From Flavobacterium sp. HBTb2-11-1 (lineage in GTDB: Bacteria > Bacteroidota > Bacteroidia > Flavobacteriales > Flavobacteriaceae): a stretch of DNA of 64,000 nucleotides. This document shows positions 25,977-34,343 of this stretch, in pieces. Both the position numbers and the translations under genes were made by a program. Each line of letters starts with the position of its first letter. Position 1 is the stretch's first letter. Where the stretch lies: assembly GCF_009826975.1 (NCBI RefSeq), contig NZ_WUMO01000013.1, positions 62,001 to 126,000 on the forward strand. The letters run 5' to 3'. A model generated the notes under the pieces. The model saw only the letters and a list, made by a program, of their open reading frames with translations. It was not told where the DNA came from and searched no databases.

Positions 25977-25984
25977 TATCTTTG
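25977..25984 (+). promoter_or_regulatory. -7 box for the PAS-domain gene
   Basis: TATCTTTG, an exact TAnnTTTG match, 38 nt before the ATG at 26023. Confidence 0.4.
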
Positions 25985-26022
25985 AGAAAAAAGATCTATC
26001 AATATCTTGAATTATTTTTGAT

Positions 26023-26523
26023 ATGAAAAATAAAAATTCTGATGATACACTTCAACGAAATTCAGTCCCAATTCTCTCTTGGGATTTTCATTATGAATAT
26101 CTAAATGAGTTAAAGGCATTAAGCACTGATTTAAAAAGAGTAAGCAAAATCTCTGATGAATTTGTGTGGGATGAAAAGAAGCTTAATATTCAAGAGAGAA
26201 TCAAAAATGAAGTGGTTTTGGTGACCGATTTAGATTTGAAAATTGTTTTCGCGTCAAGCGGCATAAAAAGAATGACGGGCTATAAGGAGGAAGAAATCTT
26301 AGGAAAAACGCCAAAGATGTTTCAAGGCCCGGCGACTTCCCAAAAGGATTTAAAAGATATAAGAGAAGCGGTAAAAAAGCAGATTCCTTTTGCCAAAACG
26401 CTTGAAAATTATAGAAAAAACGGACAGACTTATAAATGCAAAATTGATGCTTCGCCAGTATATAATTTGAAAGGCGAAATATCACATTTTATAGCTTTTG
26501 AGAAACAGGATTTAAGCGCATAA
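26023..26523 (+). CDS. Single PAS-domain protein
   Basis: 166 residues. The N-terminal ~60 residues are charged and helical; the PAS fold runs about 62-160 (VLVTDLDLKIVFASSGIKRMTGYKEEEILGKTPKMFQGPATS, then the PAC-like ENYRKNGQTYKCKIDASPVYN). This resembles LOV/PAS sensor domains but lacks the NCRFL cysteine motif, so flavin photochemistry is not expected. There is no output domain; it may act by protein contact. A terminator follows. Confidence 0.85.
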   Translation: MKNKNSDDTLQRNSVPILSWDFHYEYLNELKALSTDLKRVSKISDEFVWDEKKLNIQERIKNEVVLVTDLDLKIVFASSGIKRMTGYKEEEILGKTPKMFQGPATSQKDLKDIREAVKKQIPFAKTLENYRKNGQTYKCKIDASPVYNLKGEISHFIAFEKQDLSA

Positions 26524-26644
26524 TTTGCCACAAAGGCACTAAGACGCAAAGAGATTTTTTAAAGAGAAGAAAAAAATAAAGCTATCCTTAGGATAGCTTT
26601 ATTTTTATAAAAAAAACTTTGTGCATTAGTGCCTTTGTGGCAAA
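26524..26644. repeat. Large inverted repeat enclosing a terminator
   Basis: The arms at 26524-26551 (TTTGCCACAAAGGCACTAAG...) and 26617-26644 are near-complementary over 28 nt. They enclose a second hairpin that is a terminator. The same wording recurs as a dispersed repeat elsewhere in the window. Confidence 0.7.
26574..26604. terminator. Bidirectional terminator between PAS and fumarase genes
   Basis: AAATAAAGCTATCC-TTA-GGATAGCTTTATTT, a 14-bp perfect stem between convergent genes, with a T-rich tail. Confidence 0.85.
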
Positions 26645-26649
26645 AAACA

Positions 26650-28254
26650 TTATAAATCTGCAAAGAAATCATTCCCTTTATTATCGGTGATAATAAACGC
26701 AGGGAAATCTTTAACCGTGATTTTGCGTACAGCTTCCATTCCTAATTCCTCAAAATCAACAACTTCAACTTTTAAGATGTTGTCTTGAGCCAAAATAGCA
26801 GCAGGACCTCCAATAGAACCTAAGTAGAATCCGCCGTATTTGTTGCAGGCATCAGTCACTTGTTTAGTTCGGTTTCCTTTTGCAAGCATAATCATACTTC
26901 CGCCATTTTTCTGGAATTCATCCACATAAACGTCCATACGACCCGCAGTTGTTGGTCCGAAGCTTCCTGAAGCCATTCCTTCTGGGGTTTTTGCTGGACC
27001 AGCATAATATACTGGGTGATTCTTGAAATAATCAGGCATTGGTTTTCCAGCATCTAGTAATTCTTTGATTTTTGCGTGAGCAATATCTCTAGCAACAATT
27101 ACAGTTCCGTTTAATTTTAAGCGCGTTTTAACAGGATATTGAGATAGTTTTGCTAAAATATCTGCCATTGGTTGATCTAAATCAATTTCTACAGGAGCTT
27201 CTAAATGAGGAGCTGTTTCTGGCAAAAATTGTTTTGGATTTGTTTCTAACTGTTCAACAAAGATTCCGTCTTTAGTGATTTTCCCTTTGATGTTTCTATC
27301 TGCAGAGCAAGAAACTCCAAGTCCAACCGGACAAGAAGCGGCGTGACGAGGCAAACGGATTACACGAACGTCATGTGTGAAATATTTTCCTCCAAACTGA
27401 GCACCGATAGCACTTTCTTGGCAGATTTTTTGAACTCTTTCTTCCCATTCGTGATCACGAAAAGCCTGACCAGCCATATTTCCAGATGTTGGAAGATTGT
27501 CGTAATATCCAGCAGAAGCCTTTTTAACAGCGCTTAAGTTGGCTTCAGCAGAAGTTCCGCCAATAACTAAAGCCAAGTGGTATGGAGGACAAGCAGAAGT
27601 TCCTAAATCTTTGATTTTAGTGCGAATGAATTCGTCAAGTGATTTTTCATTCAATAAAGATTTTGTCTGCTGATATAAATACGTTTTGTTTGCAGATCCT
27701 CCACCTTTTGCCATAAACAAAAATTCGTAAGAAGCTCCTTTTTTAGCATAAATATCAATTTGTGCAGGAAGATTTGATCCTGAATTCTTTTCTTCAAACA
27801 TCGAAATCGGAACAATCTGAGAATAACGTAAATTTCTTTTTTGATACGTATTGAAAATACCGCGGCTTAACCATTCTGCATCGTCAACACCTGTAAAGAT
27901 GCTTTCTCCTTTTTTCGCCATAACGATTGCAGTTCCCGTATCCTGACAGCTTGGTAACTGACCTTCAGCCGCAACAGATGCATTTTGAAGTAAATTGTAA
28001 GCTACAAATCGATCGTTGTCAGTAGCTTCTGGATCATCAAGAATTTTTCTTAGTTTTTGCAAATGAGAAGTTCTCAACATAAATGAAACATCTGTCAAAG
28101 CTTCTTCTGCCAATAACTCTAAACCTTTTGGGTCAACGGTTAAAACTTCACGTTCTCCAAATTTTTCAACTTTTACATAATCAGAAGTGATTTTGCGGTA
28201 CTGCGTATCATCTTTTAAGATCGGATAAGGATCTTGGTATATAAAATCAATCAT
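26650..28254 (-). CDS. Class I fumarate hydratase ([4Fe-4S] type)
   Basis: 534 residues; interconverts fumarate and malate in the TCA cycle. The Fe-S ligands of class I fumarases appear as Cys103 (SCQDTGTA), Cys in AASCPVGLGVSCSAD, and a later Cys near TDACNKYGG. The N-terminal (alpha) and C-terminal (beta) catalytic domains are fused, as in E. coli FumA/FumB. Close relatives include tartrate dehydratases, but the full-length fusion favours fumarase. A -7 box TAAATTTG lies at 28271-28278 on the minus strand. Confidence 0.94.
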   Translation of the reverse strand: MIDFIYQDPYPILKDDTQYRKITSDYVKVEKFGEREVLTVDPKGLELLAEEALTDVSFMLRTSHLQKLRKILDDPEATDNDRFVAYNLLQNASVAAEGQLPSCQDTGTAIVMAKKGESIFTGVDDAEWLSRGIFNTYQKRNLRYSQIVPISMFEEKNSGSNLPAQIDIYAKKGASYEFLFMAKGGGSANKTYLYQQTKSLLNEKSLDEFIRTKIKDLGTSACPPYHLALVIGGTSAEANLSAVKKASAGYYDNLPTSGNMAGQAFRDHEWEERVQKICQESAIGAQFGGKYFTHDVRVIRLPRHAASCPVGLGVSCSADRNIKGKITKDGIFVEQLETNPKQFLPETAPHLEAPVEIDLDQPMADILAKLSQYPVKTRLKLNGTVIVARDIAHAKIKELLDAGKPMPDYFKNHPVYYAGPAKTPEGMASGSFGPTTAGRMDVYVDEFQKNGGSMIMLAKGNRTKQVTDACNKYGGFYLGSIGGPAAILAQDNILKVEVVDFEELGMEAVRKITVKDFPAFIITDNKGNDFFADL

Positions 28255-28270
28255 TAGTTTTGTTTTTTTA

Positions 28271-28278
28271 CAAATTTA
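28271..28278 (-). promoter_or_regulatory. -7 box for the fumarase gene
   Basis: TAAATTTG on the minus strand, 17 nt before the start at 28254, giving a very short leader. Confidence 0.45.
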
Positions 28279-28335
28279 GAAATTATTTACCTAAGAAAGA
28301 ATTTGAATAAGAACTCTTGAGCAGTTTTATGATTT

Positions 28336-29079
28336 TTATTCGTTGCTATTAAATTGATCAAACGTCATCTTTTTTTCGAAGTACGGTTTGTCTTTTGCAG
28401 ATAACAGAATCTTCTTCCATTTGTTGTCCTTTAATTCGAAAGATATTGAGTCAGAGTGCGAAAGGATTCCCATGTCTAGGTTTTCATCTTCATCTGCAGG
28501 CACAAATGCAACAGTTTTGCAATAAAAAGATTTTGGATCAGAGTTTGCTGACGGATTTTCTATTTCGACCCAGCTTCCCCAGCCGCTATCAGACATTGTA
28601 CTCCATTGGTGAACTAGCTGTAGACCTTTGTTTTTAAGATAATACAGATAGTTGTCATGGGAATAGCCACAAGCGGGATAGCCAACGGTAAGTTGTATAA
28701 AAGGAGAATTTTTAGAAGTTTCAGATGTCAATCCATAAGACGCCATCCATTCAGAACCTTTTTCAAAACCTTTGATAGCAATTTTTGAAGATGCGGTTTT
28801 GGTTTTATTCTGATAAAAATCTAATCGGTATTTTACAGTAACAATACTGTCCTTATCTGCCTGCTGATCTACTAAATGAGCCAGAATGTAATCTGTAGAC
28901 GATTCTGTCCCGTCAGAATAAATAGAAACAGTGTCAGTTTTAATGATTTTTTCATCATTTGTAACTTCCAATGTTTCTTGCGGTTCCATGATTTCTGCAA
29001 TTGGGGCAGCAGCATCTGTTGGTTTTGTTTTTTGGCATCCTATTAAAACAAGCAGGAAGAAAAGAGTGTGGATTTTCAT
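28336..29079 (-). CDS. Lipoprotein of unknown function
   Basis: 247 residues. The lipobox Cys is at position 15 (LVLIGCQKT), followed by a Pro/Ala/Glu-rich linker and a globular domain with an extended, beta-rich look (YPACGYSHDNYLYYLKNKG, SDSGWGSWVEIENP). I do not recognise the family. It lies between the cytosolic 219-residue unknown and fumarase genes on the same strand, 81 nt before fumarase. Confidence 0.72.
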   Translation of the reverse strand: MKIHTLFFLLVLIGCQKTKPTDAAAPIAEIMEPQETLEVTNDEKIIKTDTVSIYSDGTESSTDYILAHLVDQQADKDSIVTVKYRLDFYQNKTKTASSKIAIKGFEKGSEWMASYGLTSETSKNSPFIQLTVGYPACGYSHDNYLYYLKNKGLQLVHQWSTMSDSGWGSWVEIENPSANSDPKSFYCKTVAFVPADEDENLDMGILSHSDSISFELKDNKWKKILLSAKDKPYFEKKMTFDQFNSNE

Positions 29080-29100
29080 AATTATAATTCAAAAGTGATT

Positions 29101-29760
29101 TTATTCAACAGATAGAACCAAAAGTTTCTTTTTTTGATAAAGTTCTGCTAGGGAAATTTTTTCGCCGTTAAGATAAAAAAGCTGGTCTTCGTATTTCACT
29201 TCGTAAGGATCAATTAAAAAGCAGTAATTGTCTCGGTCGTTTAAAACACTCAGGTTGTCCTGATTTAATTCCACGATTTCAACATAATTGATAATGTTGA
29301 GTTTGTGAGCTTCTTCTAAAGTTACAGGCGTAGTTTCATCATATCTGAAAAAGAATTTTTCGCCACCGCCAGGCATTCCAAACCACGGCATCGCTTTTCC
29401 TGAAACTAGCGAAATATAATCTGGCACTTCATTGATGACAAATAATTTCTGATCCATAGTTCCAAAAAACTCCGGGAGCGATTTGTTTTCAAAAGCTTCT
29501 TTTTCTTTCCAAAAATACAGTCCTTGATTTTGCCAAGAAGGATCTTGAGGATCTGGTGCGGTGTTAGCGTCAGAATAGTGCATAAATAATTCGCGAGGCA
29601 TAAAAGCTAGAAGCGAGTCATTAATGAGCCAGTCCATTTTGTTTGTGTCGAATTTGTTTTGTGCTGATACAGTCTTTTCTGCAGGTTTTGTCTCTTCAGC
29701 GTATTCGATTTTTTCGGAACTCTTAGATTCCTTTTTTTTACTTAAAAACCATTTAAACAT
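29101..29760 (-). CDS. Cytosolic protein of unknown function
   Basis: 219 residues; the Lys/Glu/Ser-rich N-terminus (about 1-40) leads to a globular domain with many aromatic residues (DPQDPSWQNQGLYFWKEKEAF, YISLVSGKAMPWFGMPGGGEKFFF). No signal peptide or membrane segment is seen. The family is not recognised; the composition is reminiscent of SMI1/KNR4- or glycohydrolase-associated immunity-type domains, but nothing specific supports that. It is 21 nt upstream of the lipoprotein gene, so the two may be cotranscribed. Confidence 0.7.
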   Translation of the reverse strand: MFKWFLSKKKESKSSEKIEYAEETKPAEKTVSAQNKFDTNKMDWLINDSLLAFMPRELFMHYSDANTAPDPQDPSWQNQGLYFWKEKEAFENKSLPEFFGTMDQKLFVINEVPDYISLVSGKAMPWFGMPGGGEKFFFRYDETTPVTLEEAHKLNIINYVEIVELNQDNLSVLNDRDNYCFLIDPYEVKYEDQLFYLNGEKISLAELYQKKKLLVLSVE

Positions 29761-29975
29761 ATTTGGGGGAATATTTAATTGTTTTATTTATGTTAGTAGG
29801 CTAAAGTATAAAATTATAAGAGGTTTTTTATAAAAAATGAAAAAATAATGTAGGATAATGCATCTGATTCAAAGTGTCGACTTATATCAAAACTTTAAAA
29901 CAACAATCTTTATTTGTTGTTTTAAAGATGTTTATGAAAAACAAGAAGCGTTCAATTTGATGCTTTTGCCGTGTC

Positions 29976-31415
29976 TTAGAAAAACCAAGTTGCTACAAAA
30001 ATAGCCGTAATAACACAGATTAAATCAACCAAAAGCATTGTGCCTAATGCATAACGAGTGTTTTTGATATTTACAGAACCAAAGTAAACCGCAATAACAT
30101 AAAATGTACTCTCGGCACTGCATTGGAAAATACTGCTTAATCTAGCTGTTAAAGAATCGGCTCCAAATGTATTCATCGAATCAATTAAAAAACCTCTTGA
30201 ACCTGCGGAGCTAAACGGACGCAACATGGCAACAGGAAGCGCATTTGTAATTTCTTTGCTTACGCCAAGATTCGAAAAGATAAATCCGATCGCATCACTG
30301 ATGATTTCAAATAAACCGCTGTTTCTAAAAAGCGAAATTGCAACTAACATTCCTAAAACATATGGAAAAATTGTAACTCCAGTTTTAACTCCGTTATTGG
30401 CGCCAACAACAAAAGTATCGAACACGGTAGTGTCTGCTTCTCTGAATTTTTTCTCATGTTTGAAAGAAAAAATTAGCGTAAACACTATAATCGCCAATAA
30501 AATTAATCCAGAAAGGTTAGAAGTGAAATAGTTTTTTCCGATTAAATCTAAATGATTCACATACATCAATAAACCAACAATTGCAGCAATTAATCCCATT
30601 AAACCAATTAAAAGTGAAGCACTTTTGAAATTGATTTTCTGTTTGACTCCGACAATTAAAAAAGCGGCAATGGTTCCGATAAACGACGTAATGATACACG
30701 GCAGCATCACATCAGCAGGATTACTGGCATTTGCGGCAGCGCGATAACCGATAATTGAAGTTGCGATTAAGGTTAATCCAGAAGCGTGAAGACACATAAA
30801 CATGATTTGTGCGTCGCTGGCTTTATCTTTTTCAGGGTTTATTTCCTGTAAACTTTCCATTGCTTTTAATCCAAAAGGTGTTGCGGCCGAATCCAATCCC
30901 AAGAAATTGGCAGCAAAGTTTAAGGTCATGTAAGATATCGAAGGATGGTTTTTAGGAATGCTTGGAAAAACTTTTACAAATACAGGACTCAAGGCTTTTG
31001 CCAAGTTTCCAGAAGCTCCAGAAACGATTAAAAGTTCCATTAATCCGCAGAAAAAAGCCAAATAGGCAATAAGAGGCAAAATTAAATCGACTAAAGTGCT
31101 TTTGCAAGTTGGCAGCAATCCGTCAGATTTTTGAAGACCGCTGTAAATTTTTACGGTTTTGTTTTTGTAAACATACGTTGTGTCAGCATTTAGCGTATCA
31201 CGATTGATGATCATAGTCTGATCTGGAGCTTTTTGAATACTGTCTTTTAAGAAAGCTGGAAGCTCTTCGATGTATTTTTCAGACACTAAAATAGGATCAT
31301 CTTTTTTTCCATTCAAAACAGAATCAATGGTATAAGTATTGGCAGTAAATAAACTGACTACAATAAAAAGAATCGAAGAAATAAAAATAACTAACCAAAA
31401 TCTGCTCAATACCAT
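29976..31415 (-). CDS. Nucleoside-recognition (Gate) membrane protein, SpmA-SpmB fusion type
   Basis: A 479-residue integral membrane protein. TM1 is at about 8-25, followed by a periplasmic loop (about 30-105), then two gate/nucleoside-recognition halves (LVDLILPLIAYLAFFCGLMELL and VKTGVTIFPYVLGMLVAISLF). These correspond to the spore-maturation proteins SpmA and SpmB, which are separate proteins in Bacillus. Bacteroidota encode the fused form although they do not sporulate; the transported substrate is unknown. It is preceded by a REP-like repeat cluster. Confidence 0.86.
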   Translation of the reverse strand: MVLSRFWLVIFISSILFIVVSLFTANTYTIDSVLNGKKDDPILVSEKYIEELPAFLKDSIQKAPDQTMIINRDTLNADTTYVYKNKTVKIYSGLQKSDGLLPTCKSTLVDLILPLIAYLAFFCGLMELLIVSGASGNLAKALSPVFVKVFPSIPKNHPSISYMTLNFAANFLGLDSAATPFGLKAMESLQEINPEKDKASDAQIMFMCLHASGLTLIATSIIGYRAAANASNPADVMLPCIITSFIGTIAAFLIVGVKQKINFKSASLLIGLMGLIAAIVGLLMYVNHLDLIGKNYFTSNLSGLILLAIIVFTLIFSFKHEKKFREADTTVFDTFVVGANNGVKTGVTIFPYVLGMLVAISLFRNSGLFEIISDAIGFIFSNLGVSKEITNALPVAMLRPFSSAGSRGFLIDSMNTFGADSLTARLSSIFQCSAESTFYVIAVYFGSVNIKNTRYALGTMLLVDLICVITAIFVATWFF

Positions 31416-31496
31416 AATTACATTTTTTTGTAAATGTAATTATTTAGCAATAAAATGCATAAATATTTTGTGTAATGAGGTAGGAATTTGAGTTGA

Positions 31497-31678
31497 TATG
31501 TCGCCCCGATGGGGCTTTTTGAAATAGGAAAATTTCATTCGCTATAGATATTTCGCTCTTCCAGAGCTATTAAACGTTACAAACAAAATTATATGCAAAT
31601 GAAAAAGCTCTTGAAGAGCAAAATATTTATAGAAATCATTCAGGCTATAAATTGAAAAGCCCCAGCGGGGCGAAATCT
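31497..31678. repeat. Nested four-palindrome repeat (BIME-like)
   Basis: The outer palindromes GCCCCGATGGGGC (31503-31515) and GCCCCAGCGGGGC (31659-31671) lie in opposite orientation with matching flanks. Inside them, CTATAGATATTTCGCTCTTCCAGAGCT (about 31542-31567) and its inverted relative AGCTCTTGAAGAGCAAAATATTTATAG (about 31606-31632) form a second pair. It fills the spacer between two minus-strand genes. Confidence 0.8.
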
Positions 31679-31701
31679 AATTATCTATTTTGAAAAATTA
31701 A

Positions 31702-32775
31702 TTATCCAATCACAACTTTGGTTTCCAAATAGGTTTCAAAAGATTTAATTGCTTCAAAGAGAATTTTCTTTTTTGAATTTTCAGTTTCATTAAAAAACTC
31801 CGTTTCAATTTTTACATGATCTTTTTTAATGGTTCGTTTCCAAATTCCAATTACTTTTCCGTTTTCTAAAATGATGGGTTTAAAAATGCCATTATTGGTA
31901 AAAGTTTTAGATTGATGATCTCCAGAAAATGAAGCTTCGCGCGTTTTGTATGAAATCAAAATTTCGTCAAATGCTGGTAGAAAATGTACGCTTTCGCGAA
32001 AATTTTCTTCTATAGAACGGTTTTTAGAAAACCAAAAAGTCTGATTTTCAATGGTAATATGATTTAATTGCAACTCAATTGCGTTAATTGCTTTTTGGCA
32101 AATTGTTGGTGCAAAACCAGACCACCACGAGAAATCAAGTAAAGTTGCCGGACCATGACTTTCAAAATATCTCTGAGCAAGTTTTGCTAATCCTTCTTCT
32201 TTAGTCAATTTGGTTTTTGGCCGATCAACTCTTTCTTCGAGCAAAGCATACGTAATTTGTTTGCCTTTCATTCTGCCATTACAAACCAAACCATCCAATT
32301 CTGCATTCATCATAATGGCTGCACCTAAAAAATCTTCTTTGGATGTTTTTTTGATATTAAGCTCCTGCATAATTTCATCGCGAGTCAAATAATTGTTTCC
32401 CGCCAGTAGTTTTTCAATAGTATTATTGATCTGAATGAGCTTTTTTTCATCCACTCCAAATTTTTTAGCACCTGAAATGGCCAGCTTTTTTATTTGCGGA
32501 GCAGAAAGATCAAGCATCCAATAAATATCATCTGCAGAAACAAAATGCCAGGTAGGACGAAGAATGTGCGTTCGAATAATTTTTCCCGAATTAACGGCTT
32601 CCTCAATTTCTTTTTCAGAGGCATTGCAACGTGAACCAATTGCCCATTTTGCCATGGCATAATCCTGAGCCTGCATAGCGCCAAAATGATGTACTATTTC
32701 CTGAGGAGAACATTGATTTTCCTGATAAAGCTTCTGAGAAGCCATGCGATGATGTGAAATTTCGGAATGAATCAT
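31702..32775 (-). CDS. Winged-helix DNA-binding protein, AlkZ-like DNA glycosylase family
   Basis: 357 residues of the HTH_42/AlkZ-like superfamily: tandem winged helices and a C-terminal beta domain. The N-terminal motif Gln35-Ala-Gln37 (GAMQAQDYAMAKWAIGSR) matches the Q-phi-Q catalytic motif of AlkZ, which unhooks alkylated bases or cross-links; the YcaQ branch has Q-phi-D. THILRPTWHFVSADDIYWML is the usual second signature. A glycosylase role is inferred. It lies upstream of genes for an MGMT protein and a PolB-type exonuclease, supporting a DNA-repair context. Confidence 0.84.
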   Translation of the reverse strand: MIHSEISHHRMASQKLYQENQCSPQEIVHHFGAMQAQDYAMAKWAIGSRCNASEKEIEEAVNSGKIIRTHILRPTWHFVSADDIYWMLDLSAPQIKKLAISGAKKFGVDEKKLIQINNTIEKLLAGNNYLTRDEIMQELNIKKTSKEDFLGAAIMMNAELDGLVCNGRMKGKQITYALLEERVDRPKTKLTKEEGLAKLAQRYFESHGPATLLDFSWWSGFAPTICQKAINAIELQLNHITIENQTFWFSKNRSIEENFRESVHFLPAFDEILISYKTREASFSGDHQSKTFTNNGIFKPIILENGKVIGIWKRTIKKDHVKIETEFFNETENSKKKILFEAIKSFETYLETKVVIG

Positions 32776-32810
32776 TTTAAAACATATAAGTTATTTGAGT
32801 TCATTTAAAC

Positions 32811-32862
32811 AGCGTAGCTAAAAAACTTAGCATCTCAGAACCTTAGAATCTTAGCAACTTTA
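32811..32862. repeat. Dispersed repeat (CTTAGAATCTTAGCAACTT family)
   Basis: The phrase GCGTAGCTAAAAAACTTAGC followed by CTCAGAACCTTAGAATCTTAG resembles other Leu/Ser-codon-like tandem phrases in the window's spacers (compare 61660-61755). Confidence 0.5.
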
Positions 32863-32865
32863 AAG

Positions 32866-33585
32866 TTACACATGAATAATCTCATCTTCAATCAGTAAAT
32901 CTTCTCGACGTAAACGCAAGAAAATCTGAGCTACAGCAATCGTGTCTTTTTCGCAATACGTAATAATTCTGTCAATATCTTTTTCGACGTAATAGACATG
33001 AGCAACTTGACTTCCGTCAATATCGCCTTTTGGCGAAGGAACACCAAGAATCTTCGTTAGCAATTTTAAAGAAGTAAAATGCTTGTAATCGCCAAACTTC
33101 CATAACTCTAAAGTATCTAAATGCGGAATTTCCCAAGGTTTTTTGCCGAATAAATTCAGTTTGTCTGGAATAGGCATTTGGTTGATGATCATTCTTCGGG
33201 CAATAAAAGGAATATCAAATTCTTTAGAATTATGTCCGCACAACAAATGCTGAGGCTGATTAAAATGATTGTTAATCAGATTGGAAAAGTCCTTTAGGAT
33301 TTTCTTCTCTTCACCAAAAAATGAAGTTACTCTAAAATTTCGAACGTCTCCTTTGATGGTAAAGAAACCAACCGAAATGCAGATTATCTTTCCGAACTCG
33401 GCCCAGATTCCGGCGCGTTCGTAAAATTCTTCTGGTGTAAACTCATCTTTTCGCTGATATTGCGTTTTCAAATCCCAAAGCGACTGCATTTCCGCGTCAA
33501 GCGAACTAAAGTTTTCTTCTTCAGGAACAGTTTCTATATCGAGAAAGAGAATATTGTTGAGATTAATTTTTTCAATCATAATCAT
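32866..33585 (-). CDS. PolB-type 3'-5' exonuclease (predicted)
   Basis: 239 residues, DEDD nuclease fold. ExoI appears as FLDIETVPEE, ExoII as CGHNSKEFDIPFIARR and ExoIII as IDRIITYCEKDTIAVAQIF. It matches the stand-alone exonuclease domain related to family B polymerase proofreading (PF10108-like). It is probably involved in DNA repair or nucleic-acid turnover. Two in-frame ATGs (33585 and 33579) are possible starts. Confidence 0.87.
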   Translation of the reverse strand: MIMIEKINLNNILFLDIETVPEEENFSSLDAEMQSLWDLKTQYQRKDEFTPEEFYERAGIWAEFGKIICISVGFFTIKGDVRNFRVTSFFGEEKKILKDFSNLINNHFNQPQHLLCGHNSKEFDIPFIARRMIINQMPIPDKLNLFGKKPWEIPHLDTLELWKFGDYKHFTSLKLLTKILGVPSPKGDIDGSQVAHVYYVEKDIDRIITYCEKDTIAVAQIFLRLRREDLLIEDEIIHV

Positions 33586-33594
33586 TTATAGTGG

Positions 33595-33655
33595 TTTTGC
33601 CACGACCCGACCGATAGCGAACAGGCGAAGCAATTCACGAATCGAACTAATTTTT
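33595..33655. repeat. Dispersed repeat, copy 1 of the GCCACGACCCGA family
   Basis: About 60 nt starting TTTTGCCACGACCCGACCGA and ending GAACTAATTTTT. A copy with few differences lies at 48468-48530. Both copies sit upstream of a minus-strand gene start. Confidence 0.8.
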
Positions 33656-33739
33656 ATTCTGTATAAATGTACACAAATTTAAATTTTTAATCTGTTGCAA
33701 AATAATAAATGAATGAATTATCCTTCTTTTTGGTGAGAT

Positions 33740-34215
33740 TTAGAATAAGCTTTGCTGTGCAGACGGGCTTTCATGTTCCAAAAGCCATTTTTTATGTGAT
33801 AATCCGCCAGCGTAACCGGTCAAAGATCCATTTGTTCCAATGACGCGATGGCAAGGCACAACAATCCAAAGTGGATTTTTGCCATTTGCTGAGGCGACGG
33901 CACGAATTGCTTTTACATCGCCCAATTTTTTGGTCTGATCCATGTAGCTTACCGTTTTGCCGTATGGAATTTCTAGAAGTGATTTCCATACTTTCTGCTG
34001 AAATTCGGTTCCTTGCGGATTCAGTTTTAAATCAAAATTGGTTCTTTTGCCTTCAAAATATTCATTTAACTGCAAAACGGCGTCTTGTAAAACTTTTGGA
34101 ATTTCTTTAGAAACTTCATTTGTTCCAACATCAGAAACAGAAATTACCGAAATACCGTTCTCATCTCCAATAATTTTGGTGATTCCGAGAGGCGAATTGA
34201 TGTAAACTGTTTCCA
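33740..34215 (-). CDS. Methylated-DNA--protein-cysteine S-methyltransferase
   Basis: A 158-residue Ogt/MGMT protein that removes alkyl groups from O6-alkylguanine by suicide transfer. The acceptor is Cys122 in the canonical VVPCHRVIG motif. The DNA-binding helix-turn-helix lies about 85-115 (KTVSYMDQTKKLGDVKAIRAVASANGKNP). The start is the ATG at 34215; a longer frame from a TTG at 34231 would begin inside a dispersed repeat and is rejected. It lies next to a nuclease gene and, one further gene downstream, an AlkZ-like glycosylase gene. Confidence 0.95.
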
Positions 34216-34221
34216 TAATTT

Positions 34222-34340
34222 TTAACCGCAAAGGCGCAATCCGATAGCTATCGGGATCGCAAAGTTCGCGAATTTTTTTTAACCATTTAAGTTATATAAG
34301 TTCATTTGATCAAAACTTAAATTTCTTATATAGCTTATAT
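34222..34340. repeat. Dispersed repeat interrupted by the CCGATAGCTATCGG palindrome
   Basis: AACCGCAAAGGCGC ... AAAGTTCGCGAATTTTTT reads as one repeat of the CGCAAAG family, split by a perfect palindrome CCGATAGCTATCGG (34241-34254) and its flanks. The right part (34280-34340) is a second AT-rich inverted repeat (AAGTTATATAAGTTCATTTG / CTTATATAGCTTATATGTT). Confidence 0.65.
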
Positions 34341-34343
34341 GTT

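Noticed and set aside
34216..34231. Longer N-terminus of the MGMT protein from a TTG codon
   Set aside because: The extension is encoded in a dispersed repeat; ATG 34215 gives the normal length.
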